A DNA stretch of 40,092 nt, taken from NCBI RefSeq assembly GCF_900170035.1, contig NZ_LT828546.1, positions 234,694 through 274,785 on the forward strand, read 5' to 3'. Positions 27,380 to 35,468 of this stretch are shown here, piece after piece. The notes beneath the pieces are model-generated. The model saw nothing but the letters and a program-made list of their open reading frames with translations, was not told the DNA's origin and did no database searches. Each line of letters opens with the position of its first letter. Positions within the stretch are counted from its first letter, which is position 1. The DNA comes from Desulfamplus magnetovallimortis (GTDB lineage: Bacteria; Desulfobacterota; Desulfobacteria; Desulfobacterales; Desulfobacteraceae). Both the position numbers and the translations under genes were made by a program.

Positions 27380-27451
27380 AAAAGGTTGTCGATTTTAAAT
27401 AAGATGTCGATTTTGAATAAGATATCGATTTTGAATAAGATGTCGATTTTA
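27362..27451. repeat. Five-unit 18-bp tandem array derived from the R1 arm
   Basis: Five adjacent 18-base units close to aataagatgtcgattttg start at 27362, 27380, 27398, 27416 and 27434. The unit is the outermost part of the R1 arm (compare aataagatgtcgattttg at 36872-36889), so the array looks like local amplification of the element's tip. Confidence 0.85.
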
Positions 27452-27455
27452 AGTA

Positions 27456-28361
27456 CTAATCCCTATTCAAAATTTTCTCCATCTCAAAAAAGAGATCCTG
27501 CTCCCTTATTATACCGGCTGTTTTCCCTGCCAATGTAACCAAAAGGCGACGTTCATTTGCATAAACCATCCTGTATGCTGCCTCCATAAGATTTGCCCTG
27601 CCGTCAATTGATATCGGTGATGGAGACATGGCATCTCTTATGGTTTTATTTTTCATATCCCTGATTCCAAGTGTGAACATCCCGCTCCAGAACATGGGCG
27701 AATACTCAATGCTGTCTGCAAGGGAAGGTCTTGGGGCAGAAAGATAACCAGGCATGAGCATATCCAGCATATCCCTTATGGTTAAAATACCTGTAACCTC
27801 ACCCTGCAAGTCCACCACCAGAATGGAGCGATGGCCTGTCTCCATAAGGCTGTTTGTGGCAATTTTTGATGTAAAGGATTTTTTCAGTGCATCAATGGCA
27901 TCCTGAAGACTCTTTGTCTCTTCAATTGTTGTGTAGTCTGCAATGGATATCATTACATCCATGACTTTTGATTCATTGCGAACAACACTTTTATCCTTAA
28001 AAGAGCAGGCTTCCTTTATTTTTTCCGTCAAAAGGTTAATATCACATGGCTTGCCAAGGTAATCAAATGCCCCCTCAACAAGGGCGTCCCGTGCAGATGG
28101 CTTGTCTCCATGGCCTGTTAGCATTATCACAGGAAGCTCAGGTCTTTTTTTCCTGATCTGTTTCAGGGTTTCATGCCCATCCATTCCAGGCATTTTTATA
28201 TCAAGTATAACCACATCAGGATTATCCCCAAGTTTTGCAAGAGCATCCTCACCGCTTTCGGCAAGGATGGTATCAAATCCTTTTTTTACCAATATTTTTT
28301 TTGTGGTTTCCCGAAATCTTTTCTCATCGTCAACCATCAATATTTTTATCTGTTTCTTCAT
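27456..28361 (-). CDS. Response regulator with receiver and CBS-pair domain
   Basis: The 301-residue protein has a receiver at residues 5-120 (VDDE, acceptor Asp in VVILDIKMPGMDG, Thr in MLTGHGD, Lys in LGKPC). A pair of CBS motifs follows: the first at about 135-210 (HRSILVVDLQGEVTGILTI), the second at about 238-298 (TIRDAMSPSPISIDG, ERRLLVTLAGKTAGII). CBS pairs usually bind adenine nucleotides and control an attached or partner protein, often a transporter. There is no DNA-binding domain, so phosphorylation probably modulates protein contact. GGAGG stands nine bases before the ATG at 28361. Two R3 repeats with Fur-box-like palindromes lie upstream. It shares the strand with the symporter, lone receiver and dCache kinase genes. 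Confidence 0.92.
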   Translation of the reverse strand: MKKQIKILMVDDEKRFRETTKKILVKKGFDTILAESGEDALAKLGDNPDVVILDIKMPGMDGHETLKQIRKKRPELPVIMLTGHGDKPSARDALVEGAFDYLGKPCDINLLTEKIKEACSFKDKSVVRNESKVMDVMISIADYTTIEETKSLQDAIDALKKSFTSKIATNSLMETGHRSILVVDLQGEVTGILTIRDMLDMLMPGYLSAPRPSLADSIEYSPMFWSGMFTLGIRDMKNKTIRDAMSPSPISIDGRANLMEAAYRMVYANERRLLVTLAGKTAGIIREQDLFFEMEKILNRD

Positions 28362-28460
28362 TTTGCTTTGCCTCCAGATGATTCATTATTGACAAGCCTG
28401 TAAAAAATAATATTAACATCAATTAATCTTTTCACTTTTCACAGAGCCATCATTCCTTAG

Positions 28461-28592
28461 TTTACCGTGAAAATGACTATTATTTTTATATTTAGGTGGT
28501 GATTGATACATAATCAATCATGCCTGTTTACCGTGAAAATGACTATCATTTTTATATTTGGGGGTGATTGATACGCAATCATGTCCGTTTAC
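28461..28592. repeat. R3 repeat, two tandem copies with Fur-box-like palindromes
   Basis: Two copies of about 66 bases (28461-28527 and 28528-28592) read tttaccgtgaaaatgac, then gtgattgatac and a final catg-gttta segment. Each holds a palindrome of the form AAAATGA-N3-TCATTTT (28470-28486 with one change, 28536-28552 perfect). On the minus strand they lie upstream of the receiver-CBS gene; the second touches the stop codon of the neighbouring membrane-protein gene. Confidence 0.8.
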
Positions 28593-29110
28593 TTATAAAA
28601 AGCCAGATAAAGAGAGTATATAAAAAAGAACTGGACAACCATGGTCAGAATCAGAACCGTCAGGGCAGATTTCCATGCAAACCCGCAACTGTTTTTCAAT
28701 CCGGTATAAACAAGCCACCACTTCCAGGGTTCTGTGAACCACATAAAAACAGATACCCAGGAAAAAAGCAGCACAACTCCTGACGCAAAGGCATTGATAC
28801 TGAAAAAACGTTCAAAATGGACTTTTTTTTTCAATATCATGACAACTGTTATGTAACTCAATATTGATGAAACAGCCACCATTCCAATGCTGTTGACAAA
28901 GAGTACACTCCCCATACTGACCGGATTCTTATATTCTCCGGTCAAAAGACTTGAGGCTACATGGAATATGCTGCATATTACACAGAAACCAAGAGATTTC
29001 AGAATCGTTGTATTGCCAGGAAGTTCTGAAAAAAACTGCCGTGGCTCTATAAGAATCTGTATCACCGCATAACCATAGAACTGACAGGATTTTATTAGCT
29101 CTCCAACCAT
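28589..29110 (-). CDS. Small multi-pass membrane protein, YIP1-like
   Basis: The frame gives 173 residues with about four to five hydrophobic segments (near 30-50, 70-90, 100-115, 125-145 and 150-170). The N-terminal pattern EPRQFFSELP followed by a hydrophobic hairpin resembles bacterial YIP1-family proteins, whose function is not established. ATG 29110 is preferred because aagggg stands eight bases upstream; an ATG eleven codons earlier (29143) lacks a site. The gene follows a small membrane-protein gene and the symporter on the same strand, so it may help fold or regulate the transporter, but no residue proves this. The family call is moderate. Confidence 0.65.
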   Translation of the reverse strand: MVGELIKSCQFYGYAVIQILIEPRQFFSELPGNTTILKSLGFCVICSIFHVASSLLTGEYKNPVSMGSVLFVNSIGMVAVSSILSYITVVMILKKKVHFERFFSINAFASGVVLLFSWVSVFMWFTEPWKWWLVYTGLKNSCGFAWKSALTVLILTMVVQFFFIYSLYLAFYK

Positions 29111-29153
29111 TTCGAATATCCCCTTTTTCTGCCCGATCACCATTAAAACAGCT

Positions 29154-29450
29154 CTAAAATATTCCCATTTTCACGGCGATTCCGGCCAGTAGCATCACCA
29201 TTGTCATAAAAAACAGCACCTTGCGCTCCAGCTCCCTTGAAAAATAGAGCACTCCATTCCTGAAAACAAAACCCGATTCAAAACTCTCTTCACCAACATT
29301 ATCCGGCTCCATGCGTTTTTTTTCAGAAGATGCGCTGCCACATGAAGAAATTAAGGTTTCAGAAGCAATCCCCTCCATTTCCGGACAAACAGAATCCGGA
29401 CAAAGCATACTTTTTTGAGAAATTTCTTTAATGTTTATTTTGTTTTTCAT
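29154..29450 (-). CDS. Small single-pass membrane protein of unknown function
   Basis: About 98 residues with a polar, serine- and glutamate-rich N-terminal part containing three cysteines (CPDSVCPE, SSCGS) and one C-terminal membrane segment (VLFFMTMVMLLAGIAVKMG). I do not recognise the family. It begins 16 bases after the symporter stop, with aagga before the ATG at 29450; an ATG three codons earlier is less well placed. The tight spacing suggests co-transcription with the symporter and an accessory role, which is inference only. Confidence 0.6.
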   Translation of the reverse strand: MKNKINIKEISQKSMLCPDSVCPEMEGIASETLISSCGSASSEKKRMEPDNVGEESFESGFVFRNGVLYFSRELERKVLFFMTMVMLLAGIAVKMGIF

Positions 29451-29465
29451 ATTTCCCATCCTTGC

Positions 29466-31313
29466 CTAAAATCCTGGCAGTCCGCTAAAGCCTCTGAATA
29501 CCCAGTAAACTCCAGTAAGCAGAATCAGAATAATATTGGCGATAAAAAACACTGGTATCCCAACCCTTAAAAAATCCTTTGGCTCAAGATATCCGCTGGC
29601 ATATACAATTGCATTGGGAGGCGTGCCGATAATAAGGCAATATGCAAATGAAGATGCAATTGCTGTGGACATTGCCATAAAGGGTAGAAAAGTTGTGCCG
29701 GGATGCACAAGCCCTGCCATGTTTAGGGTAATTGGGCCAACTGCTGCTGCTGCAGGGCCGTCTGCCATAAGGTTGGTCAAAAGTGCGGTAAGTCCATTGC
29801 TGACAACCATAAGCTTTATACCTGCATCCATTCCAAGTGGTGCAAGAAAATCAATAACTGTTCTGGCAAGCCAGTAAGCAGCTCCGGTGTCATCAAGTAC
29901 CCGCCCGAAAATAATTGCTCCGGCATAGAGCCATACAACACCCCAGTCCACCTTTTCCTGGTAATCCCTCCAGTTGACGACACCTGCCAGGATATAGGCC
30001 ACAGCACCAGCCACAGCAAGCACTCCAATACCTGTACGAATGGGGTAAATACCCAAATCATAAAAGGCTTTTTCCGTAAACCATCCAAAAACCATGATAA
30101 TAAAGATGATAAGTGCCCATATCTGATGTCTGTTCCATCCACCCATCCTGTCAATTTCAGCTTTTAACTGATCCATTGCAGGAGCAAGGGATACAATTCT
30201 TGGCTTAAATCTGATATTGGTCATAAACCAAGTAACCGGAATCATGATAAAGAGGAATGGAAAACAGTAGGTAACCCACTGGAAATATCCGATATCAAAC
30301 CCGAACATATCTGCAAGATAGGTCATCATTATAACGTTTCTGGCACCACCTGAAGGGGCACCTGGACCTCCTATATTACAGGCCATTGCAATGGCAATCA
30401 TCAAAAGCTTTGCAAGCTCCTTGTCTTCGGGAATATCATTTGTCAGGCTGTTCTGATACAAAAGCATACCAATGGGTAGAAACATTGCAGCAAGTGCATG
30501 GTCGGATATAAATGCTGCTAAGGGAGTTATTATGAGGAAGAAAATAAGAGTAATCCACTTTACATTGGGAACAGCAAGTTTTTTGAACATCATAAGACAA
30601 ACCCTTTTATCAACCCCTGTCTTGACAAAAGCTGCCGCAAACATAAGACTTCCCATGATAAACCAGCATGCATCGCTCCAGTAGAGCATTGCAACATCGT
30701 TTCTTGATACAACACCTGTGAACACAAGAATAAGACCTATACAAAAAGCAACAGCAGGAAGGGGGATACATTCGGTTAGAAAACAGAGTACAACAAAAAC
30801 CCCCATTGCAACGGCAACCTTTATGTGCCAACCGCCCTTGTCTGCTGTTTTCTTGTCTTTTTCCGAAAGTTCCTCATATTTAAGGCCGGTTTTTCTCAGT
30901 TCCAACCCCTTCTGCATCATGGTGAGAAACTCTTCTTCAGATACTGATGCATCAATATATTCACGAGCCTTGTCAAAATTTTTCTGATCTGTCTCTATTC
31001 CATATTTTTTGCACCATTTAATGTCCCGCTTGAGAAACCTTGGTTTCTTCAAAGCACCGATCTGTATGCTCTGTTCCATCATTTTTGCTGCAACAAGCTG
31101 CCACTGTTCAGCGTCAGAGCTGCTCTTATTGAAAAGTGCCTTTGTAAAATGGTTAATTACAGCTTTTGGTGCAACCGTATATTCCATTCCCACATCCTTC
31201 ATCCCATAGGGAGTGGGAATAACAAGTACAACAAAAAAGAGTACCACCGGAACAATAAAGACCTTCCAGTCAACATATTTATCGTAGCCTGTAATTTTTT
31301 TGTTTTTTTTCAT
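29466..31313 (-). CDS. SLC13/DASS-type sodium-anion symporter, atypical
   Basis: This 615-residue inner-membrane transporter has about a dozen hydrophobic segments. After a first segment (about 17-36) it carries an unusual soluble stretch of about 125 residues before the second (about 168-190). The late motif IGTPPNAIVYASGY is a hallmark of divalent anion:sodium symporters. The positions where well-studied members have the substrate and sodium SNT motifs read SDHALAAMFLP and MADGPAAAAVGP here, and the first GTPPN-like loop reads GGPGAPSGGARN, so ion or substrate handling may differ. Members move dicarboxylates, citrate, tartrate or sulfate; both dicarboxylate and sulfate would make sense in a sulfate reducer. 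AGGAG precedes the ATG at 31313. It sits between a lone receiver and small membrane proteins. Confidence 0.88.
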   Translation of the reverse strand: MKKNKKITGYDKYVDWKVFIVPVVLFFVVLVIPTPYGMKDVGMEYTVAPKAVINHFTKALFNKSSSDAEQWQLVAAKMMEQSIQIGALKKPRFLKRDIKWCKKYGIETDQKNFDKAREYIDASVSEEEFLTMMQKGLELRKTGLKYEELSEKDKKTADKGGWHIKVAVAMGVFVVLCFLTECIPLPAVAFCIGLILVFTGVVSRNDVAMLYWSDACWFIMGSLMFAAAFVKTGVDKRVCLMMFKKLAVPNVKWITLIFFLIITPLAAFISDHALAAMFLPIGMLLYQNSLTNDIPEDKELAKLLMIAIAMACNIGGPGAPSGGARNVIMMTYLADMFGFDIGYFQWVTYCFPFLFIMIPVTWFMTNIRFKPRIVSLAPAMDQLKAEIDRMGGWNRHQIWALIIFIIMVFGWFTEKAFYDLGIYPIRTGIGVLAVAGAVAYILAGVVNWRDYQEKVDWGVVWLYAGAIIFGRVLDDTGAAYWLARTVIDFLAPLGMDAGIKLMVVSNGLTALLTNLMADGPAAAAVGPITLNMAGLVHPGTTFLPFMAMSTAIASSFAYCLIIGTPPNAIVYASGYLEPKDFLRVGIPVFFIANIILILLTGVYWVFRGFSGLPGF

Positions 31314-31372
31314 CTTTTTTCTCCTGCATACCTAAGTGGATATGACTCTTTAGTGTTCTTTCAAGGTTTGAT

Positions 31373-31425
31373 TGTCGGGTATAAAAGCCCTTTAACCTTT
31401 GAATTGTCTTAAAAATCACCCGACA
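31373..31425. promoter_or_regulatory. 8-bp inverted repeat upstream of the symporter gene
   Basis: tgtcgggt (31373-31380) is mirrored exactly by acccgaca (31418-31425), with 37 bases between, in the gap between the lone receiver stop and the symporter start. It may be an mRNA hairpin setting symporter levels, or an operator. Chance cannot be excluded. Confidence 0.3.
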
Positions 31426-31450
31426 GTTTAAACTTGAAGAACCACTATTT

Positions 31451-31903
31451 CTATTCAATATCTTCTTTAAGAATTTCCCTTGGGGATCTCATATATTTTT
31501 TTGCCTGGGCAACCCTTATCTTTTCCTCATGTTTCTGGAGTTTTTCAAAGGCATTGATTGATTTTTCCATGATCTCATCAATATCAGCGGGTTTCATAAG
31601 ATAATCAAATGCTCCTGCTTTAAGCCCGTCAATGGCAGAATCCACAGTTGCATGACCCGTTAGCATTATAACTTCCACAAGTGGAAATCTCTTTTTGATC
31701 TCCTGAAGGGTCTCGTTGCCATCCATATCAGGCATCTTGACATCAAGAATCACCACATGAACAAGATTACGCTGCAAAATCTCAAGGGCATCTTTTCCGC
31801 TTGATGCAGTCAATACTTCAACGCCTCTCTTCTGAATAAGTTTTGATGTTGTCTTAAGATATCTCTCTTCATCATCAACCAGCATCATTTTCATTTTTTC
31901 CAC
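31451..31903 (-). CDS. Single-domain response regulator
   Basis: A 150-residue receiver with little beyond it: VDDE, acceptor Asp in VVILDVKMPDMDG, Thr in MLTGHATVD, Lys in LMKPA, then a short charged tail. It has no output domain, so it must act by contact or as a phosphate relay. The start is GTG at 31903 with AAGGAGG six bases upstream; an ATG three codons later is possible. The gene follows the dCache kinase gene by 138 bases and precedes the symporter, so kinase, receiver and symporter probably form one unit. Its receiver is close in motif wording to that of the receiver-CBS protein, suggesting both take phosphate from the same kinase. Confidence 0.92.
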   Translation of the reverse strand: MEKMKMMLVDDEERYLKTTSKLIQKRGVEVLTASSGKDALEILQRNLVHVVILDVKMPDMDGNETLQEIKKRFPLVEVIMLTGHATVDSAIDGLKAGAFDYLMKPADIDEIMEKSINAFEKLQKHEEKIRVAQAKKYMRSPREILKEDIE

Positions 31904-32041
31904 AGTTGACCTCCTTTTTTTCCATGATTTTCAAGTTCCTTTGCCAGCCACTGTAAGTAAGCAATTTGCGGGGTAGCTACAACAACTCCTCCAAAACAAA
32001 CTGACAGATGACAAAGCAATAGATTTAATTACACAACTGTT

Positions 32042-33943
32042 TTATACATCTTTAATCGGCAGAGTAATAATAAACGTCGTGCCGATATCAAGCTCACTTC
32101 TAACTTTCATGCTTCCACCAAAACCTTCTATAATTCCGTAACAGACAGAAAGACCAAGGCCGGTACCCTTACCCACAGGTTTTGTTGTAAAAAAAGGAGA
32201 AAATATTTTTTCAATATTTTCCGGACGAATACCTGCACCGTTATCAGTTATGGTGATTTCCAGCATATCCTCAATATTTTTAAAGGACTCTATGGTCAAT
32301 CTTCCTCCTGATACCCCATGCCGATCTGCTATTGCATCCATTGCGTTGTTGAAAAGATTGAGCATAACCTGCTGAAACTGTGATGCATCACCAACAAAAG
32401 CAGGTGTATCCGCGGCAATCTCTCTGACAATTTGAATTCCATTCACGGCTGCTTTTTTTTCAATCATATGGATAATTTCAGGAATAATAAGCGACGGAAA
32501 AAGAGACTGCTTTTTTGTATCGTTTTTGCGACCAAACTTTAAAATTGCATGTGTTATCTCGGAACATCGATTGACCTGTAACTTTATCTGATCCAGAGAC
32601 TCTTCAATCTCCGCCATCAAGGCATCTGACGCATCACGGTCTGCTGACAATAAAGCTCTCTTTTCAATATCTGACTGCAATGAAGCACTCTCTTCAATAA
32701 CCGACAACGATGAAGCCGACTCTTCAATATCTGAAACCAATGGCGTTTTTTCTTCCCTTGCGACAACACTGTGTTTTGAAAGCCTTTGCTCCCTTATTTC
32801 ATCAATAAGCGTTTCAATAAGGGCGTGTTCACTCTTAATAATCTGAAGAGGATTATTGATCTCATGGGCAAAGCCTGCTGCCATTTCGCCAATTTCAGCA
32901 AGCTGAGTTGCACGTATAAGTTGATGCCCGAGGCTCTCCTTTTCCTGCCCAAGCTTTTCTATTCGTTTAACTGTTCTTTCAGTGATATAAAAAGCCATCA
33001 CAATAATAACTGCACCGCCAGCTACCATAATAAAAAGGCTTATATAGAGAGCAGAGTAAAAAGCGCTATATGCATCTTTTTTCTCCTGTCTAACCACAAG
33101 AAGCCAGTCCCTTCCATTTATCCAGGTTATTGCATAAAGATATTGATTGCCGGAATTTCCTGATTGAATAAAAGTTTGAATTGTATCCCCTGCTTTTACT
33201 AAGCTTTTCTCTTCCGCTGTTAATAAACTGCCTTTCAATGGCGGTGGAAACCTTGCAAACTCTTCATCCTTCTGCATAATCTCAACCTCACCGGAACGCC
33301 TTCCTGTCTGTGCCACCCCTTCTCTGTTAAGTATGAAGGATTCTCCACTTCTTCCTATACCTGCCTTAAAAACAAGATTATCAAAAAAAAGCGTGTCAAT
33401 GGTTGCCCGCAATATCCAACTGTCAGCCCCTTCACCTTTACGGACGGCTATTACAAAATGGGGAACATTTCTGTAGCCCAAAAAGATGTCGCTGACATAA
33501 TATCCATTCTGCATAACCTCCCGAAACCAAAGCTCATCCTGATACTTTTTCCCCTTAAGTTCATAATTTCCTGCATAGCGCACATGCAGCCCATGGGAGT
33601 CGAACAGTCCAAGATCAATGAAAGCTCCAGATCTCTCTCTTAGATTTTCAAATATGGTTTGAATTGAACCATTTTCATTGATATCTTCAAATGTATAAAT
33701 ATTGCTAATCAGTTCAAGGTCAGCTTTTCTCTCCATGAGAAAAGAATCAATCATATCACCGTGATCTCCCACTATTCTTTTAAGGCTGCTAATACTCTTG
33801 CTCTCAAGGGATGTTGTGAAATAGTAAAAACTCACGCCAATTGCCATCACAAAAGGAATAAAAGGTACAATTATCATATTAGTCAGAATTGCACGCTTCA
33901 CCTGCTCAAGTCGTCTCTTTTCAATTTGTTTTTTATTCTGCAT
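32042..33943 (-). CDS. Membrane histidine kinase with dCache sensor
   Basis: This 633-residue kinase has membrane segments near residues 18-43 and 300-322 around a periplasmic double Cache domain (DLGLFDSHGLHVRYAGNY, DELWFREVMQNGYYVSD, GRSGESFILNREG). A HisKA domain follows with the histidine in AAGFAHEINNPLQ and a HATPase with DNGAGI and GKGTGLGLSVCYG. It has no receiver of its own, and the next gene is a lone receiver. Between the HisKA helices sits an unusual insertion with repeats of the type DIEESAS (about residues 400-440). dCache domains often bind amino acids or carboxylates. A GGGTGGG stretch precedes the ATG at 33943. The divergent neighbour is an orphan TRAP binding protein that could supply a ligand-bound partner. 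Confidence 0.93.
   Translation of the reverse strand: MQNKKQIEKRRLEQVKRAILTNMIIVPFIPFVMAIGVSFYYFTTSLESKSISSLKRIVGDHGDMIDSFLMERKADLELISNIYTFEDINENGSIQTIFENLRERSGAFIDLGLFDSHGLHVRYAGNYELKGKKYQDELWFREVMQNGYYVSDIFLGYRNVPHFVIAVRKGEGADSWILRATIDTLFFDNLVFKAGIGRSGESFILNREGVAQTGRRSGEVEIMQKDEEFARFPPPLKGSLLTAEEKSLVKAGDTIQTFIQSGNSGNQYLYAITWINGRDWLLVVRQEKKDAYSAFYSALYISLFIMVAGGAVIIVMAFYITERTVKRIEKLGQEKESLGHQLIRATQLAEIGEMAAGFAHEINNPLQIIKSEHALIETLIDEIREQRLSKHSVVAREEKTPLVSDIEESASSLSVIEESASLQSDIEKRALLSADRDASDALMAEIEESLDQIKLQVNRCSEITHAILKFGRKNDTKKQSLFPSLIIPEIIHMIEKKAAVNGIQIVREIAADTPAFVGDASQFQQVMLNLFNNAMDAIADRHGVSGGRLTIESFKNIEDMLEITITDNGAGIRPENIEKIFSPFFTTKPVGKGTGLGLSVCYGIIEGFGGSMKVRSELDIGTTFIITLPIKDV
32646..32739. 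repeat. In-frame ~30-bp repeats inside the dCache kinase gene
   Basis: About three units of roughly 30 bases share ctcttcaata, gac and aatgaagc, encoding repeats like SDIEESASL. They extend the loop between HisKA helices. The period is a multiple of three, so the frame is intact. Confidence 0.65.
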
Positions 33944-34188
33944 GACTTTTACCCACCCTTATTAAGATTTCTGTTGCGTAAGAATCAGAGCAACTATGAT
34001 GCCGTTGTTGAGTCGAATTTACAAAATGATGTAACCATTTGAATTTTTTTGTTTTTTAACATTTCATCAGACAGATGATAAAAGATAGGAACAGGGCAGA
34101 TGTCAGATTTCTTTTCAACCTGTAAAAAAAGGTTGAAGCCCATCAAACTTGACTTTAAAAAGGAGTTAACGTAATCTTTTCAATATTC

Positions 34189-34218
34189 TTGACAGTCCGC
34201 TCTTCAAGCGATTTTTAT
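34189..34218 (+). promoter_or_regulatory. Candidate promoter of the TRAP binding-protein gene
   Basis: TTGACA (34189-34194) is a perfect -35 hexamer; TTTTAT after 18 bases is a mediocre -10 box. It is the best candidate in the divergent region on this strand. Confidence 0.3.
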
Positions 34219-34270
34219 CTAATACCTATTTAACAATATATTCATAATCTCTCTTTAAAAAACCATATAA

Positions 34271-34315
34271 ACGTACATGGCGGATTACCGCCACAATCGA
34301 AGGGATGAAAGTCGT
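34271..34315 (-). repeat. R5 repeat, copy 2
   Basis: Read on the minus strand it begins acgactttcat and contains tcgattgtggcggt and gccatgtac, matching 19786-19830. It includes a perfect ggcgg-atta-ccgcc hairpin. It lies in the leader of the TRAP binding-protein gene, as copy 1 lies in the leader of a selenoprotein gene, but in the opposite orientation. Confidence 0.75.
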
Positions 34316-34370
34316 TTTTAAAACAGGCTGTTACCGAGACTTTCATATAAAAAACAACATGGAGTATCTC

Positions 34371-35378
34371 ATGAAACAACATATAATTTATGTTATAATA
34401 TGCCTTATGGGTATATCTTTTTCTTCGGCATTTTCCCAAACTCTCCCACAGATGAGAATATCTGTCGAAAACAGCGAAAATCATGTTCACACAAAATCAG
34501 TAAAAATATTTGCAGATACCCTGAAAACAAAAGTTATGGGCAAAATTGATGTTCGTTTTTTCTCAGATGCACGCCTATTTAGAGATAGTGATGTCATTCG
34601 GGCAATGGTTCAGGGAAAGGTAGAGATGGCAGTTCCCGGGACGTGGCATGTGACCCAGTTTGAGCCTGATGCAGGAATTTTTTTACTGCCATTTTTTTAT
34701 GGACAACCTGTAGAGACCAACTACAATGTTCTTGACAGCATTGTGGGACGAACTTTAAATGAAAATATTGAAAAAAATCTGAAACTAAAGGTTGTGGGAA
34801 GATGGATTGATCTTGGCCATGCTCACATATTTGGAATCAACCGAAAAATAAGCAGGCATGAAGATATAGATGGACTCAAGGTAAGGGTGGCTGGCGGTGT
34901 TGCCAATAAACTAAGAATAGAAGCATTTGGTGGGATTTCAACAATTATCCCATGGCCTGATCTTCCTGAATATATGAAACTTGGCAAGGTTGATGCGGTG
35001 CTTACTACATATGAAACCATCAGAAGCGCAAAGCTTTGGGAAAAAGGGATAAAAAGCGTATTTGAGGATAATGAGTATTTTCCACAATATATCCCTTTGG
35101 TAAGACTCTCTTTCTGGCAGAAGCTTTCGCCGGATATACAGCAGATTATTGTTGACACATGGGAGGAAAATGTTAACGTTTCCAGAAAAGCATCGGCAGA
35201 TGCCCAGCAAAAAGCAAAAGAGCAATTAATTGAAAATGGTGTTGAAGTTGTTGTACCTGATGAGGATCAGCTCCGGATATGGAGAAAAAAACTTATTTCA
35301 ATGCAGAATGATTTTATAAGTGAAGTGGGTATTGACCATGAGCTTGTCATGCAACTCAATAGTATTCCTGAACTTTAA
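34371..35378 (+). CDS. TRAP-type solute-binding protein (DctP family), orphan
   Basis: The product is 335 residues with a signal peptide (MKQHIIYVIICLMG, ending in SSAFSQ) and typical DctP patterns: a central LKVVGRWIDLGHAHIFGINR strand, DIDGLKVRVAGG, GGISTIIPWPDLPEYMKLG and VDAVLTTYET. DctP proteins bind carboxylates in the periplasm and deliver them to the DctQM membrane subunits. No dctQ or dctM lies in the window, so this copy may serve sensing or work with distant permeases. The ATG at 34371 has ggag six bases upstream and starts exactly at the signal peptide; the longer frame to 34305 begins in a repeat. It is divergent to a dCache kinase and precedes a Cache membrane protein. Confidence 0.9.
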   Translation: MKQHIIYVIICLMGISFSSAFSQTLPQMRISVENSENHVHTKSVKIFADTLKTKVMGKIDVRFFSDARLFRDSDVIRAMVQGKVEMAVPGTWHVTQFEPDAGIFLLPFFYGQPVETNYNVLDSIVGRTLNENIEKNLKLKVVGRWIDLGHAHIFGINRKISRHEDIDGLKVRVAGGVANKLRIEAFGGISTIIPWPDLPEYMKLGKVDAVLTTYETIRSAKLWEKGIKSVFEDNEYFPQYIPLVRLSFWQKLSPDIQQIIVDTWEENVNVSRKASADAQQKAKEQLIENGVEVVVPDEDQLRIWRKKLISMQNDFISEVGIDHELVMQLNSIPEL

Positions 35379-35379
35379 A

Positions 35380-35466
35380 TAAACGGGCATGATTGCGTAT
35401 CAATCACCCCCAAACATAAAAATATCACCCCCAAACATAAAAATGATAGTCATTTTCACGATAAAA
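35380..35466. repeat. R3 repeat with Fur-box-like palindrome, ending two bases before a start codon
   Basis: The minus-strand orientation matches the other R3 copies. The palindrome AAAATGA-TAG-TCATTTT is at 35440-35456, 12 bases before the ATG at 35469. An internal segment (atcacccccaaacataaaaa) is duplicated. The element fills almost the whole gap between the TRAP binding-protein stop and the next start. Confidence 0.8.
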
Positions 35467-35468
35467 AA

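Larger units (their letters stand above)
27083..27455. other. Intergenic region with R1 element and tandem array
   Basis: No gene is seen. A full R1 copy (27202-27379) runs directly into a five-unit 18-base array (27362-27451) that ends four bases before the stop codon of the receiver-CBS gene. Confidence 0.6.
33944..34370. other. Divergent intergenic region
   Basis: This region separates the dCache kinase from the TRAP binding-protein gene. It holds a candidate promoter (34189-34218) and an R5 repeat (34271-34315). No gene is seen. An open frame starting at 34305 lies inside R5 and is not considered the real start of the binding-protein gene. Confidence 0.5.

Noticed and set aside
27362-27451. 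Possible CRISPR array
   Set aside because: The 18-base units are directly adjacent without spacers and there are no cas genes.
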